Origin: Pseudomonas sp. LS-2
Lineage (GTDB): Bacteria; Pseudomonadota; Gammaproteobacteria; Pseudomonadales; Pseudomonadaceae
DNA length: 64,000 nt
Reading direction: 5' to 3'
Assembly (NCBI RefSeq): GCF_003605735.1
Contig: NZ_QXTJ01000045.1
Span: 24,222 to 88,221 of the forward strand
Position numbers and translations under genes: made by a program. Numbering within the stretch: position 1 is the stretch's first letter; each line of letters starts with the position of its first letter. Shown here in pieces: positions 8,760 through 17,941 of this stretch. The notes under the pieces were generated by a model. That model was not told the DNA's origin and did no database searches. It worked only from the letters and a program-made list of their open reading frames with translations.

Positions 8760-8997
8760 GGTCCAGGATCATGCGAACCATACGTTGCAGCTCCGGGTCC
8801 TCGGACTCGCCGCGCTGCATGAACCAGACGAACATGTCCTGATCTTCACAGGTCAGCAGGCGCACATACAGTGCACGATCGACGTCGTTGAGCGACGGGT
8901 AGACTTCACGGACAAACGGTACCAGCAGTACGTCCAGCTCGAGCATGCCGCGGCGGCTGTGCCAAAAGAGGCGGTTGAGTTCAACATCTTCGACCAT
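8743..8997 (-). CDS. sdhE: FAD assembly factor SdhE (YgfY/CptB)
   Basis: Small soluble protein that promotes covalent flavin attachment to succinate dehydrogenase SdhA. The ATG at 8997 (MVEDVELNRLFWHSRRGMLELD) gives 84 residues, the family size; the longer frame reaching 9108 adds a low-complexity N-terminus without homology. The conserved HSRRGMLELD segment is intact, followed by the acidic helix region LTCEDQDMFVWFMQRGE. It is upstream of and overlaps ygfX, so the two are co-transcribed. The neighbour ygfZ is divergent. Confidence 0.92.
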   Translation of the reverse strand: MVEDVELNRLFWHSRRGMLELDVLLVPFVREVYPSLNDVDRALYVRLLTCEDQDMFVWFMQRGESEDPELQRMVRMILDRVQPK

Positions 8998-9162
8998 GGG
9001 GCGCTCCTCAAATTTGCGGGCGAGTATACAGGCCCGTGCTCTGGAGGCGCATCCGCTGTTAGTCGCAGGGTTTTGCGCGGGGTCTAAACCCGACTTGCGT
9101 ATACCCATAAGCGAGACAGGGCACTATGATGGTGCCCCAGACTTCTACCCACGCGATGACTC

Positions 9163-10104
9163 ATGGCCGATTCAGCTTTTTTCTGCCCACTCTCCCACGA
9201 AGGTGTGCTCGCCGTTCGCGGCGCGGACGCCAGCAAATTCCTTCAAGGCCAACTGACCTGCAACATGAATTACCTGAGCGAAGCCAAGGCCACGCTCGGC
9301 GCTCGTTGCACGCAGAAAGGCCGCATGCAGTCCAGCTTCCGCATTCTGCTGGAGGGCGACGGCGTGCTGCTGGCGATGGCCAGCGAATTGATCGAAGCCC
9401 AATTGCTGGATCTGAAAAAATACGCCGTCTTCTCCAAATCGAAGTTGACCGACGAAAGCGCGTCGTGGGCCCGCTTTGGGCTTAACGATGGTGACAGCAT
9501 GCTGGCGGGCCTGGGGCTGGACCTGGCGCCGGACACTGACGCCGTCGCGCGCGCCAACGACCTGATCGCCATCCGCGTCTCCCCTGCCCGCGCCGAGCTG
9601 TGGGTTCGTGCCGAACAGGCCGAAGACATTCGCAATCGTCTGGCCGCGCAATTACCTGAAGGCACTTTGAACGTGTGGCTGTTGGGCCAGATCCGCGCGG
9701 GCATCGGTCAAGTGTTCGGGCCAACCCGTGAAGAGTTCATCCCGCAGATGATCAATCTGCAGGCCGTTGGCGGAGTGAGTTTCAAGAAAGGTTGCTACAC
9801 CGGCCAGGAAATCGTGGCGCGGATGCAATACCTGGGCAAGCTCAAGCGTCGTCTTTATCGCTTGACGCTGGAAGGCATCGAGGTGCCACAACCGGGTACT
9901 GAGCTGTTTTCCCCGGTCCACGCCAGTTCAGTGGGCAACGTGGTGCTCGCCGCCAGCGCCGCGAGCGGCGTCGAACTGCTGGCGGTCCTGCAAGCAGACG
10001 CGGTGGAAAATGGCGACATTCGGCTGGGCAATACGCACGGCCAGGCCGTGCAATTGAGCGAACTGCCTTACACGCTGGATGCCAAGCTTGAAACCCAGCG
10101 TTGA
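9163..10104 (+). CDS. ygfZ: Folate-binding protein YgfZ
   Basis: Tetrahydrofolate-dependent protein of the GcvT-like family, which supports Fe-S cluster enzymes such as MiaB. It has 313 residues. The signature KGCYTGQEIVARMQYLGKLK, with its conserved Cys, is at about residues 208-227, and the N-terminal segment VRGADASKFLQGQLTCNM is typical. It is transcribed divergently from sdhE. The ribosome site is weak (GATGACTC), but the start fits the family N-terminus MADSAFFCPLSHEG. Confidence 0.94.
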   Translation: MADSAFFCPLSHEGVLAVRGADASKFLQGQLTCNMNYLSEAKATLGARCTQKGRMQSSFRILLEGDGVLLAMASELIEAQLLDLKKYAVFSKSKLTDESASWARFGLNDGDSMLAGLGLDLAPDTDAVARANDLIAIRVSPARAELWVRAEQAEDIRNRLAAQLPEGTLNVWLLGQIRAGIGQVFGPTREEFIPQMINLQAVGGVSFKKGCYTGQEIVARMQYLGKLKRRLYRLTLEGIEVPQPGTELFSPVHASSVGNVVLAASAASGVELLAVLQADAVENGDIRLGNTHGQAVQLSELPYTLDAKLETQR

Positions 10105-10206
10105 GCTGTGGTTGAACGACAGATTCGAACGTCAGCGTAGTTGTCAGCGCCCCTGCCTTTTCCGGGCTTGGGGCACTGACCGGAATGCACTATCCAGAGA
10201 TTCGAT

Positions 10207-11028
10207 ATGAGCAGCATGGCTGACGAGGTGCAGAGGGACCTGATAAAAGCGATCGACAGAGACGCCCTGTTTCTGCCGACGCTTCCTGAAGTGGCAATGA
10301 AAATTCGCCTGGCTGCGGAAGATTCGGAAATCACCATCGCCGCCCTGAGCAAGGTCATCGGCAGTGATACCGCCCTCTCGGCGCGCCTGATCAAAGTGGT
10401 CAACAGCCCGTTGTTGCGGCCCAATTTCGAGGTCAGCGATGTGCTGACCGCCGTTCGCCGACTGGGCGTGAATTACAGCTGCAACCTGGCGATCGGTCTG
10501 GTGGTCGAGCAGATGTTTCACGCCAAGTCCGCGGTGATCGAAACCAAGATGCGCGAAATCTGGAAATTGAGCCTGCAGGTGGCGGGGGTCAGTAGCCTTT
10601 TGAGCGCGCGTCGTGGGCACCTGAAAGCGGACAAGGCGACGCTGGCCGGACTGATTCATCTGATCGGCGTGCTGCCGATCCTGACCTACGCCGAGGACAA
10701 TTTCGAGTTGCTGGCCGATGCGGTGAGCCTCAACCACGTGATCGAGCGCATTCATCCCATCATTGGCGAGCGGCTGCTGCGCTCATGGGATTTCCCCGAG
10801 GCGCTGGCAGTCGTTCCCAAGCAGTTCCAGAATTTCACTCGCGTTTCACAGCAAGCCGATTATGTCGACCTGGTCCAGGTGGCGACCGTGCATGTCCATG
10901 AAGCGACGGGCAGGCCTTATCCGAATCTGGACGTTCAGGCGATTCCAGCGGTCAACCAGCTGGGGTTGAACATGGCCGATGGGGCGATGATCAGCGAAAT
11001 GAACGAGGCAATGACGCTGCTTTACTGA
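10207..11028 (+). CDS. HDOD domain protein
   Basis: A single HDOD domain (about residues 15-215) makes up nearly all of this 273-residue protein: FLPTLPEVAMKIRLAAEDSEI, then TALSARLIKVVNSPL and the AVRRLGVNYSCNLAIGLVVEQMF core. HDOD proteins relate to HD-GYP phosphodiesterases but usually lack metal ligands, and act as signalling scaffolds. No receiver, GGDEF or EAL domain is attached. The gene stands alone after ygfZ, 102 bases downstream. Its specific role is unknown. Confidence 0.88.
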   Translation: MSSMADEVQRDLIKAIDRDALFLPTLPEVAMKIRLAAEDSEITIAALSKVIGSDTALSARLIKVVNSPLLRPNFEVSDVLTAVRRLGVNYSCNLAIGLVVEQMFHAKSAVIETKMREIWKLSLQVAGVSSLLSARRGHLKADKATLAGLIHLIGVLPILTYAEDNFELLADAVSLNHVIERIHPIIGERLLRSWDFPEALAVVPKQFQNFTRVSQQADYVDLVQVATVHVHEATGRPYPNLDVQAIPAVNQLGLNMADGAMISEMNEAMTLLY

Positions 11029-11057
11029 CCCTCGCGTATCTGAAGCTGTATTTTCCT

Positions 11058-11142
11058 GCTGTAGCAGCCCGGCCGGCGGGCGTTCCGCTCGCCAGCGGCG
11101 GCGCCCTTGAGATCGCTCCGCTGGCAAGCCGTGCGGCTACAG
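11058..11142. repeat. REP doublet (REPIN)
   Basis: Two outward-reading REP-like units: CTGTAGCAGCCCGGCCGGCGGG at the left and CCGCTGGCAAGCCGTGCGGCTACAG at the right, in inverted orientation. It lies between the convergent HDOD and tctE genes, a typical extragenic position. It is more degenerate than the copies at 19949 and 49600. Confidence 0.75.
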
Positions 11143-11163
11143 ATGCCCGATACGTTGTCGGGT

Positions 11164-12579
11164 CTACACACCTTCATTGTCGGGGGCGGCAAAACTGACC
11201 CTGACCATGAGTCCCCGCTCTTCCCCATCATGCAAACTGATCTTTGCCAGGTGTGCGCGGCAGATTTCGCCGACGATTGCCAACCCCAGCCCTGAACCGC
11301 TGCTTTGCTGATTACGTCGATAAAAGCGCTCGAATACCCGGTCGCGCTCATGCAGGGGAATGCCTGGCCCATCATCCTCGACTTCGAGCACACAAGGCGA
11401 ATGCACCCGTAATACCACGTTGCCGCCCACCGGCGTGTGCGCCAGCGCATTGTCCACCAGATTACTCAGCAGCTCGTTCAGCAGCGTCGGCTCACCACGC
11501 ATCCACACCGGCTCGGCGGCCTCCAGCGCCAGGGCAACGCCACGGGCGTGGGCCAAGGGCGCCATGGCCATGCCCAATTCCCGCGCCAACTGACTCAGGT
11601 CCAACCGCTCTGCGCCGCCTTCGGCAACCGCCCGGGCACCGTTTTCGATGCGCGCCAGCGACAGCAATTGATTGGCCAGATGGGTCAGTTTATCGGTCCC
11701 CGTCGCCGCACTTTCCAGGGTGGTGCGCCACGCAGCCGGATCAGGATCACGCAGTCCCAGTTCGACCCGAGCCTTGAGCGCCGCCAGCGGTGTGCGTAAT
11801 TCATGGGCGGCGTCGGCGATGAACTGCGCCTGACGCTCGAACTGCATGCGCAGGCGCTCGGTGAAGTGGTTGAGCGAACTCACCAGCGGGCGCAGTTCGT
11901 GCTGCACCTCGACCATCGGCAATGCACGCAAGTCATCGGGTTGGCGCTCTTCCACAGCCGTGCGCAAACGATCCAGCGGCCGCAACGCCGCGCTCACCGT
12001 AAACCAGACCAGCAACAGCGCGCCGCTGCCGAGCATGCCCAACCGCAGCAAGGTATCGGCCATCAGCCCTCGCGCCATGCTCACGCGCTGCTCCTCGGTT
12101 TCGGCGACACGAATTTCGGCGATGCCGTTCATGTTCGGTTCACTGACAGCCTTGAGCAGGCTGACCACCCGAACGTCCTGCCCCTGATAACGCGCACTGT
12201 AGAACTTGGCCAGCGCCGGATAATCATCGGTGCGCGGTGTGTTGGGCGGCGGCGCGGGAAGATTTTCGTACCCGGAAATCAGCTTGTGGTTGATGTCGTT
12301 GACCTGGTAATAGATCCGCCCCGCGCTGTCATAGGCGAAGGTATCCAGAGCCACGTAGGGCACGTCGGCGCTCAAGGTTCCATCACGCTCGGACAACCCC
12401 GCGGCAATGGTTCGTGCCGACGCCAGCAACGTGCGGTCGTAAGCGGTGTCGGCGGCTTCGCGGCCATTCCAGTAGGCGCTCATGCCGCTGGCGATCATCA
12501 GCACCACCAGCAGCAAACCCAGATTCCAGAGCAGACGCCATCGCAGACTGTTTTCCGCCGACGGAATCGGGTTAAGCAT
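11164..12579 (-). CDS. tctE: Sensor histidine kinase TctE
   Basis: Membrane histidine kinase of the tricarboxylate-responsive TctDE pair. The start at 12579 (MLNPIPSAENSLRWRLLW) overlaps the tctD stop by 8 bases (ATGCTTAA), which suggests translational coupling, and gives 471 residues; an upstream start at 12699 is only a frame extension inside tctD. Order: membrane segment (about 14-34), periplasmic sensor region, second membrane segment (about 165-185), HAMP linker, phospho-acceptor His in FIADAAHELRTPLAAL, then N-box DNALAHTPVGG, G1 VEDDGPGIP and G2 GSGLGLAIV. It is divergent from the tctCBA transporter it probably controls. Confidence 0.93.
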   Translation of the reverse strand: MLNPIPSAENSLRWRLLWNLGLLLVVLMIASGMSAYWNGREAADTAYDRTLLASARTIAAGLSERDGTLSADVPYVALDTFAYDSAGRIYYQVNDINHKLISGYENLPAPPPNTPRTDDYPALAKFYSARYQGQDVRVVSLLKAVSEPNMNGIAEIRVAETEEQRVSMARGLMADTLLRLGMLGSGALLLVWFTVSAALRPLDRLRTAVEERQPDDLRALPMVEVQHELRPLVSSLNHFTERLRMQFERQAQFIADAAHELRTPLAALKARVELGLRDPDPAAWRTTLESAATGTDKLTHLANQLLSLARIENGARAVAEGGAERLDLSQLARELGMAMAPLAHARGVALALEAAEPVWMRGEPTLLNELLSNLVDNALAHTPVGGNVVLRVHSPCVLEVEDDGPGIPLHERDRVFERFYRRNQQSSGSGLGLAIVGEICRAHLAKISLHDGEERGLMVRVSFAAPDNEGV

Positions 12580-13243
12580 CGCGGCTTTCCAGCAGATAAC
12601 CCAGACCGCGGAACGTGACGATGGCGATGGGGTGGCCATCGAGCTTTTTGCGCAAGCGATGCACATAGATTTCGATGGCATCGGCGCTGGCTTCTTCATC
12701 CAGGCCGAACACCTGTGAGGCGAGTTGTTCCTTGCTCATGACGCGGCCAGGACGGGCAATCAACGCTTCGAGTACCGACTGCTCGCGGGAGGTCAGCGTC
12801 AGCATTTCATCGCCGAGTGTGAAGCGCCGTGTGTCCAGGTCGTAGATCAGCGCCCCACAGTGTTGCTGCCGCTCGCCGCCGAGCACGCTGCGCCGCAACA
12901 GCGCCTTGACTCGGGCTTCGAGCTCCGTCAACTCGAAAGGTTTGGCCAGATAGTCGTCAGCGCCCAGGTTCAGGCCATGCACCCGATCCTTGACGTCGCT
13001 GCGTGCGGTCAGCATCAGCACCGGAATGTTCTTGCCGCGCGCGCGCAGACGGGCCAGCACTTCGAAACCGTCCATGCGCGGCAGACCGACATCGAGAATC
13101 GCGACCGCGTATTCTTCGCTGCCCAGCGCCAGATCGGCGGCCACGCCATCGTGCAAAACGTCCACGGTAAGGCCGCTGCCCTTGAGCGCCAGCGCGACGC
13201 TTTCAGCCAGTTGCAGATGGTCTTCGACGAGCAGGACACGCAT
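12572..13243 (-). CDS. tctD: Response regulator TctD (OmpR family)
   Basis: OmpR/PhoB-type regulator, 223 residues. The receiver domain has the acidic pair ED (residues 7-8), phospho-acceptor Asp51 in AILDVGLPRMDGF, Thr in LMLTARS and Lys in DDYLAKPFE. The C-terminal winged helix (about residues 125-222) ends with IEIYVHRLRKKL and IVTFRGLGYLLE. It is the first gene of the tctDE operon and divergent from tctC. A triple 11-bp direct repeat about 120 bases upstream is the probable binding site. Confidence 0.94.
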   Translation of the reverse strand: MRVLLVEDHLQLAESVALALKGSGLTVDVLHDGVAADLALGSEEYAVAILDVGLPRMDGFEVLARLRARGKNIPVLMLTARSDVKDRVHGLNLGADDYLAKPFELTELEARVKALLRRSVLGGERQQHCGALIYDLDTRRFTLGDEMLTLTSREQSVLEALIARPGRVMSKEQLASQVFGLDEEASADAIEIYVHRLRKKLDGHPIAIVTFRGLGYLLESRDA

Positions 13244-13364
13244 CGATTTCTCCCGATTGAGGCCTTAGGTGGTGGCGGAGTTTACAGGCGCGCCGTCGTC
13301 TGTGAAGGCCTGAAACACTTCAAAGGTAACCGACAGGCACCCCTGCTCTTTTGGCGAAAGCTTC

Positions 13365-13397
13365 ATGAAAGGTAGTTGAAAGGTTGATGAAAGCTTC
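13365..13397. promoter_or_regulatory. Triple 11-bp direct repeat, probable TctD binding site
   Basis: Three head-to-tail units with exact 11-base phasing: ATGAAAGGTAG, TTGAAAGGTTG, ATGAAAGCTTC. OmpR-family regulators bind direct repeats with one turn (11 bp) spacing. Its location between tctD and tctC makes TctD the obvious ligand. The rest of the 473-base divergent region (13244-13716) holds no supported gene. Confidence 0.6.
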
Positions 13398-13716
13398 GCC
13401 GATTAGGATTCAGTCACGACTTGTTACGGATGCGCCTCGCGCAGCGTCCGTGACACCCCAGGGTCGTGACGAAAAACGCCTCGATGCGTTTTCAACAATA
13501 AAAACAATATCGGAGTCATCGGTGATGTCCTCACTGCAATCCTCGGCCACCGCGCCGTCTGAATCCCGTCCTGTTTTTGTATGCTTCGCAGATTCGCTGC
13601 GCAGTGCATCGTCACGTCCCCTCCCCGGATCACCACGCGTTCAAGACGCCGTGGAACGTACGCCTGATCAATAACCCGGACATACCCAAAAATAACAACT
13701 GCGTCGGAGACTGACC

Positions 13717-14697
13717 ATGAACCTATCGTTGCGCCGTATCGGCATTGCCGCCAGCTGCATGCTGGTGGCCACTCAATTGTGGGCCGCCGAACCCAACCGC
13801 CCTGAATGCATCGCCCCTGCCTCGCCTGGCGGTGGCTTTGACCTGACTTGCAAACTGGTGCAAAGCGCGCTGGTAAACGAGAAGATTCTGTCCAAACCAA
13901 TGCGCGTGACCTACATGCCAGGCGGCGTTGGCGCGGTGGCGTACAACGCGGTCGTCGCTCAGCGCCCAGCCGACGCAGGCACCCTGGTCGCCTGGTCCAG
14001 CGGTTCGCTGCTCAACCTGGCGCAGGGCAAGTTCGGTCGCTTCGATGAGAATGCCGTGCGTTGGCTGGCAGCCGTCGGCACCAGCTATGGCGCCATCGCG
14101 GTCAAGGCCGATTCGCCTTACAAAAACCTCGACGATCTGGTCAAGGCATTGAAAGCCGACCCGAGCAAAGTGGTCATCGGCTCCGGCGGCACCGTCGGCA
14201 GCCAGGACTGGATGCAGACCGCGCTGATCGCCAAGGCCGCAGGCATCAACCCGCGCGACTTGCGTTACGTGGCGCTCGAAGGCGGCGGTGAAATTGCCAC
14301 CGCGCTGCTCGGCGGACACATTCAGGTCGGCTCCACTGACATTTCCGACTCCATGCCTCATATCCTCAGCGGCGACATGCGTCTGCTGGCGGTGTTCTCC
14401 GAACAGCGCCTGGACGAGCCGGAAATGAAAAACATCCCGACCGCCAAAGAACAGGGTTACGACATCGTCTGGCCAGTGGTCCGCGGCTTCTACCTCGGCC
14501 CGAAAGTCACCGACGAAGAATACAACTGGTGGAAAGCGGCCTTCGACAAACTGCTGGTTTCGGAAGACTTCGCCAAGTTGCGTGATCAGCGCGAACTGTT
14601 CCCGTTCGCCATGACCGGCGAGGAACTGGACAAGTACGTGAAGACCCGCGTTGCCGAGTACAAAGTGCTGGCCAAGGAATTTGGCCTGATTCAGTGA
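13717..14697 (+). CDS. tctC: Tricarboxylate-binding periplasmic protein TctC
   Basis: Extracytoplasmic solute receptor of the tripartite tricarboxylate transporter (TTT) family, 326 residues. The signal peptide is IGIAASCMLVATQLWAAEP, with cleavage near residue 23. The mature protein shows the family segments CIAPASPGGGFDLTC and VVIGSGGTVGSQD, and LEGGGEIATALLGGHIQVG in the hinge. The start at 13717 has GGAGA 8 bases upstream. It is first in tctCBA and probably binds citrate or related tricarboxylates. The substrate is inferred from the TctDE neighbours. Confidence 0.94.
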   Translation: MNLSLRRIGIAASCMLVATQLWAAEPNRPECIAPASPGGGFDLTCKLVQSALVNEKILSKPMRVTYMPGGVGAVAYNAVVAQRPADAGTLVAWSSGSLLNLAQGKFGRFDENAVRWLAAVGTSYGAIAVKADSPYKNLDDLVKALKADPSKVVIGSGGTVGSQDWMQTALIAKAAGINPRDLRYVALEGGGEIATALLGGHIQVGSTDISDSMPHILSGDMRLLAVFSEQRLDEPEMKNIPTAKEQGYDIVWPVVRGFYLGPKVTDEEYNWWKAAFDKLLVSEDFAKLRDQRELFPFAMTGEELDKYVKTRVAEYKVLAKEFGLIQ

Positions 14698-14804
14698 TCG
14701 AGCGCCATTGGCTGACGCTCGTTCGACTGACATCGATTGACTGGCTCTCATTGACCGACTGAGGGTTGCGCCGCCTGCGCGGTGGCGCAATCCGGGAGTT
14801 TTCC

Positions 14805-15263
14805 ATGGTCTTGCAACGCATCTTCGCCTTCGTGCTGCTATTGGCCTGCATTGGCCTGGCACTGATGGCATGGCCTTATCAGGCGCCCTTTTCCTATGAA
14901 CCCGTCGGGCCGCGCGCATTTCCGCTGCTGATGCTGGGACTGATGGGCATCTCACTGCTGTACATGCTGTTTCGCCCGACCCCGATCAAACACTCCGAGG
15001 ACGAACCGCCGCTGGACCGTCCGACGCTTATCAAGATCGGTCTGTGCACCCTGCTGCTGCTGATTTTCGCGGGCCTGTTCGAACCGCTGGGCTTCGTACT
15101 GAGCAGCATCCTGATCGGCATCCCGATGGCACGTCTGTATGGCGGTCGATGGCTGCCAAGCATCGTCATCATCACCCTGATGAGCGTCGGTCTGTACCTG
15201 CTCTTCGACAAAGTGATGGATGTGCCTCTGCCTCTCGGCTTGCTCGACGTTCTGGAGAACTGA
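14805..15263 (+). CDS. tctB: Small TTT membrane subunit TctB
   Basis: Four-helix membrane protein of the tripartite tricarboxylate transporter. The start at 14805 (MVLQRIFAFVLLLACIGLAL) has a GGGAG site 6 bases upstream; the longer frame from 14766 adds a basic non-family segment. It has 152 residues with hydrophobic segments at about 5-25, 42-58, 76-96 and 110-140. It lies between tctC and tctA, one base from tctA. Confidence 0.9.
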   Translation: MVLQRIFAFVLLLACIGLALMAWPYQAPFSYEPVGPRAFPLLMLGLMGISLLYMLFRPTPIKHSEDEPPLDRPTLIKIGLCTLLLLIFAGLFEPLGFVLSSILIGIPMARLYGGRWLPSIVIITLMSVGLYLLFDKVMDVPLPLGLLDVLEN

Positions 15264-15264
15264 T

Positions 15265-16776
15265 ATGGATACTCTCGGCTATCTCGGCCAGGGCTTCGGC
15301 GTCGCGCTGACCCCGTACAACCTGATCACCGCCCTTTCCGGCACGCTGATCGGCACGGTCGTCGGCCTGCTGCCAGGCCTGGGCCCCATCAACGGCGTGG
15401 CTCTGCTGATCCCCATCGCCTTCGCCCTGGGTCTGCCGCCCGAGTCGGCGCTGATCCTGCTGGCGGCGGTTTATCTGGGTTGCGAGTACGGCGGGCGTAT
15501 CAGCTCGATCCTGCTCAACATTCCCGGCGAAGCCTCGACTGTCATGACCACGCTGGACGGTTATCCAATGGCCCGTCAGGGGCTGGCGGGCGTTGCTCTC
15601 TCCCTGTCGGCGTGGAGCTCGTTCATCGGCGCGCTGATCGCCACCTGTGGCATGGTCATGTTTGCGCCACTACTGGCCAAATGGGCGATCGCCTTCGGAC
15701 CTGCCGAATACTTCGTACTCATGGTGTTCGCCATCGTCTGCCTCGGCGGCATGGCCGGTGATCGGCCGCTCAAGACATTTGTCGCGGCGCTGATCGGCCT
15801 GTTCCTGTCGAGCATCGGCATCGACGCCAACAGTGGCGTGTATCGTTTCACCGGCGACAACATTCACCTCGCGGACGGTATTCAGTTCGTGGTGCTGGTG
15901 CTGGGCCTGTTCTCGATCAGCGAAATCCTGCTGTTGCTGGAAAAGACCCACCACGGTCAGGAAGCGGTCAAGGCGACCGGACGCATGATGTTCAACGTCA
16001 AGGAAGCCAGCTCGGTCTTCATCGTCAACCTGCGCTGCGGAGTCATGGGCTTCATCATGGGCGTGCTTCCGGGTGCCGGGGCTACGCTGGCCAGCGCCGT
16101 TGCCTACATGACCGAGAAACGTATGGCCGGCAAGGATGGCAAGTTCGGACAAGGCGACATGCGCGGCCTGGCAGCGCCGGAAACCGCCATCGGCGGCGCA
16201 GCCTGTGGCGCACTGGTGCCGATGCTGACGCTGGGTGTACCGGGTTCGGGCACGACGGCGGTGATGATCGGCGCACTGTCGCTGTACAACATCACGCCAG
16301 GTCCGCTGCTGTTCCAGCAACAACCGGATCTGGTCTGGGGCCTGATTGCGTCGCTGTTCGTGGCCAACGTCATGCTGGTGATCCTGAACATCCCGATGAT
16401 TCGTGTGTTCACCCGCATCCTGGCCGTGCCGAACTGGGCGCTGGTGCCAGTGATCGCGATCATTACCGGGATCGGCGTCTACGCGGTTCATGCCACCACC
16501 TTCGACCTGTTCCTGATGGTCGGTATCGGCATCTTCGGTTACATCCTGCGCAAGCTGGACTTCCCGCTGTCGCCGATTCTGCTGGGCTTCATCCTTGGCG
16601 GGCTGATGGAACAGAACCTGCGTCGTGCGCTGTCGATTTCCAACGGCTCGCTGGACATCCTCTGGTCGAGCCCGATCACATTGGGCGTCTGGGTACTGAC
16701 CATTATCATGCTGGCCTTCCCGCTGCTGCGTATATGGCGCAAGCGGTCACAGCGTCGTGATCTGGCGAATGTCTGA
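15265..16776 (+). CDS. tctA: Large TTT membrane subunit TctA
   Basis: Main transmembrane subunit of the tricarboxylate transporter, 503 residues and about 12 membrane helices. The family motifs are present twice in a pseudo-repeat: GTVVGLLPGLGPINGVALLIP near the N-terminus and GFIMGVLPGAGATLASAVAY near residue 270, along with PESALILLAAVYLGCEYGG and a second substrate-site segment LTLGVPGSGTTAVM. The start at 15265 (MDTLGYLGQGFG) follows tctB directly. Its stop overlaps the next gene's start by 8 bases. Confidence 0.95.
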   Translation: MDTLGYLGQGFGVALTPYNLITALSGTLIGTVVGLLPGLGPINGVALLIPIAFALGLPPESALILLAAVYLGCEYGGRISSILLNIPGEASTVMTTLDGYPMARQGLAGVALSLSAWSSFIGALIATCGMVMFAPLLAKWAIAFGPAEYFVLMVFAIVCLGGMAGDRPLKTFVAALIGLFLSSIGIDANSGVYRFTGDNIHLADGIQFVVLVLGLFSISEILLLLEKTHHGQEAVKATGRMMFNVKEASSVFIVNLRCGVMGFIMGVLPGAGATLASAVAYMTEKRMAGKDGKFGQGDMRGLAAPETAIGGAACGALVPMLTLGVPGSGTTAVMIGALSLYNITPGPLLFQQQPDLVWGLIASLFVANVMLVILNIPMIRVFTRILAVPNWALVPVIAIITGIGVYAVHATTFDLFLMVGIGIFGYILRKLDFPLSPILLGFILGGLMEQNLRRALSISNGSLDILWSSPITLGVWVLTIIMLAFPLLRIWRKRSQRRDLANV

Positions 16777-17803
16777 CCGCCCCTTCAAAACCTGGTGGGG
16801 AACACCGCTGGTCGGCCTGCTGGGGGGATACCTCGCCAGTCAGGTCGGCTGGCCTCTGCCCTGGATGGTTGGCTCGTTGCTCGCGATCATCCTGGTCCGT
16901 TGTCTGACACCCTGGCAACTGGCCGAAATCCCCGGCGGCCGCAAATGCGGCCAATGGGTGGTGGGCATCGGTATCGGCCTGCATTTCACACCCGTGGTCA
17001 TCGAACAAGTCCTCTCGCATTTCGGCCTGATCTTCATCGGCGCATTGGTCACCAGCGTTTCCAGTGTCGTGGGTGTGTGGCTGATGCTGCGCACCGGCGA
17101 AGACCGCGCAACGGCGTTCTTTTCCAGCATGCCCGGTGGTTCGGGAGAAATGGTCAACCTCGGCGCGCGCAATGGCGCGATACTCAGCAACGTCGCAGCC
17201 GGTCAGAGTCTTCGGGTGCTGGCGGTCGTGCTGTGCGTGCCCGCCATCTTCAAGTACCTGATGGGCAACGGCGGTCCACCCGCTCATGCGACCGTGGTCG
17301 ACTGGACCTGGCTGGCGCTGTTGTTCCCCCTCGGTGCTGTCGTTGCGTGGTTCTGGCAACGCATGAAGCAGCCCAACCCGTGGCTGTTCGGGCCGTTGCT
17401 GGTCAGCGCGGTGATCAGCGTCAGTTTCGACCTGCACATCGGTTTGCCCAATGGCGGCAGTCAGATGGGCCAGTGGTTGATCGGCAGCGGGCTGGGGTGT
17501 CACTTCAATCGTGCGTTTTTTCGCCGTGCGCCTTCCTTCATAGGGCGCACGCTGGTGGGGACGGCGCTGACCATGAGCATCGCGGCGCTTTGTGCGTTAG
17601 GACTGAGTACCGCCACCCATCTGGATCTTCGTTCGTTGACCCTAGGCATGATGCCCGGTGGCATTGCAGAGATGAGCCTGACGGCGGAGGTATTGCAGCT
17701 GTCGGTGCCGCTGGTGACGGCGATGCAGGTCATGCGTCTGCTGTTCGTGCTGTTTCTGGCGGAGCCGTTGTTCAGGTACTGGAATCGGCAGCCTGCTACC
17801 TGA
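16769..17803 (+). CDS. AbrB-family membrane protein
   Basis: Polytopic membrane protein of the AbrB/ammonia-monooxygenase-like family (PF05145), 344 residues. It contains two homologous halves: GGRKCGQWVVGIGIGLHF with FFSSMPGGSGEMVNLGARNG in the first, and GSQMGQWLIGSGLGCHFNR with LGMMPGGIAEMSLTAEVLQ in the second. The start overlaps the tctA stop (ATGTCTGA), so it is translated with the tricarboxylate transporter. The function of this family is not established. A role in tricarboxylate uptake or its control is inference from the coupling. Confidence 0.85.
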   Translation: MSDRPFKTWWGTPLVGLLGGYLASQVGWPLPWMVGSLLAIILVRCLTPWQLAEIPGGRKCGQWVVGIGIGLHFTPVVIEQVLSHFGLIFIGALVTSVSSVVGVWLMLRTGEDRATAFFSSMPGGSGEMVNLGARNGAILSNVAAGQSLRVLAVVLCVPAIFKYLMGNGGPPAHATVVDWTWLALLFPLGAVVAWFWQRMKQPNPWLFGPLLVSAVISVSFDLHIGLPNGGSQMGQWLIGSGLGCHFNRAFFRRAPSFIGRTLVGTALTMSIAALCALGLSTATHLDLRSLTLGMMPGGIAEMSLTAEVLQLSVPLVTAMQVMRLLFVLFLAEPLFRYWNRQPAT

Positions 17804-17819
17804 GCACACCACGCTTTAT

Positions 17820-17908
17820 TGTAGGAGCCGGCTTGCTGGCGAATGCGCCGGGGCAGCGACACGTCATCGTCTGACACACCGCTTTCGCCAGCAAGCCGGC
17901 TTCCACAA
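17820..17908. repeat. REP doublet (REPIN)
   Basis: Inverted pair: TGTAGGAGCCGGCTTGCTGGCG at the left and CGCCAGCAAGCCGGCTTCCACA at the right, about 45 bases apart. It lies between the convergent AbrB-family gene and ung. Confidence 0.85.
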
Positions 17909-17941
17909 GGTTCGGTGTTGAGGTTCGGACCGCGCATCAGT

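Noticed and set aside
8292..8997. YgfX/SdhE as an active toxin-antitoxin system
   Set aside because: The pair was proposed as a toxin-antitoxin system in E. coli, but the conserved role of SdhE is flavinylation of SdhA and nothing in this sequence shows toxin activity.
13723..14955. 410-codon open frame antisense to tctC and tctB
   Set aside because: It overlaps well-defined transporter genes and is Arg/Gln-rich shadow sequence without a ribosome site.
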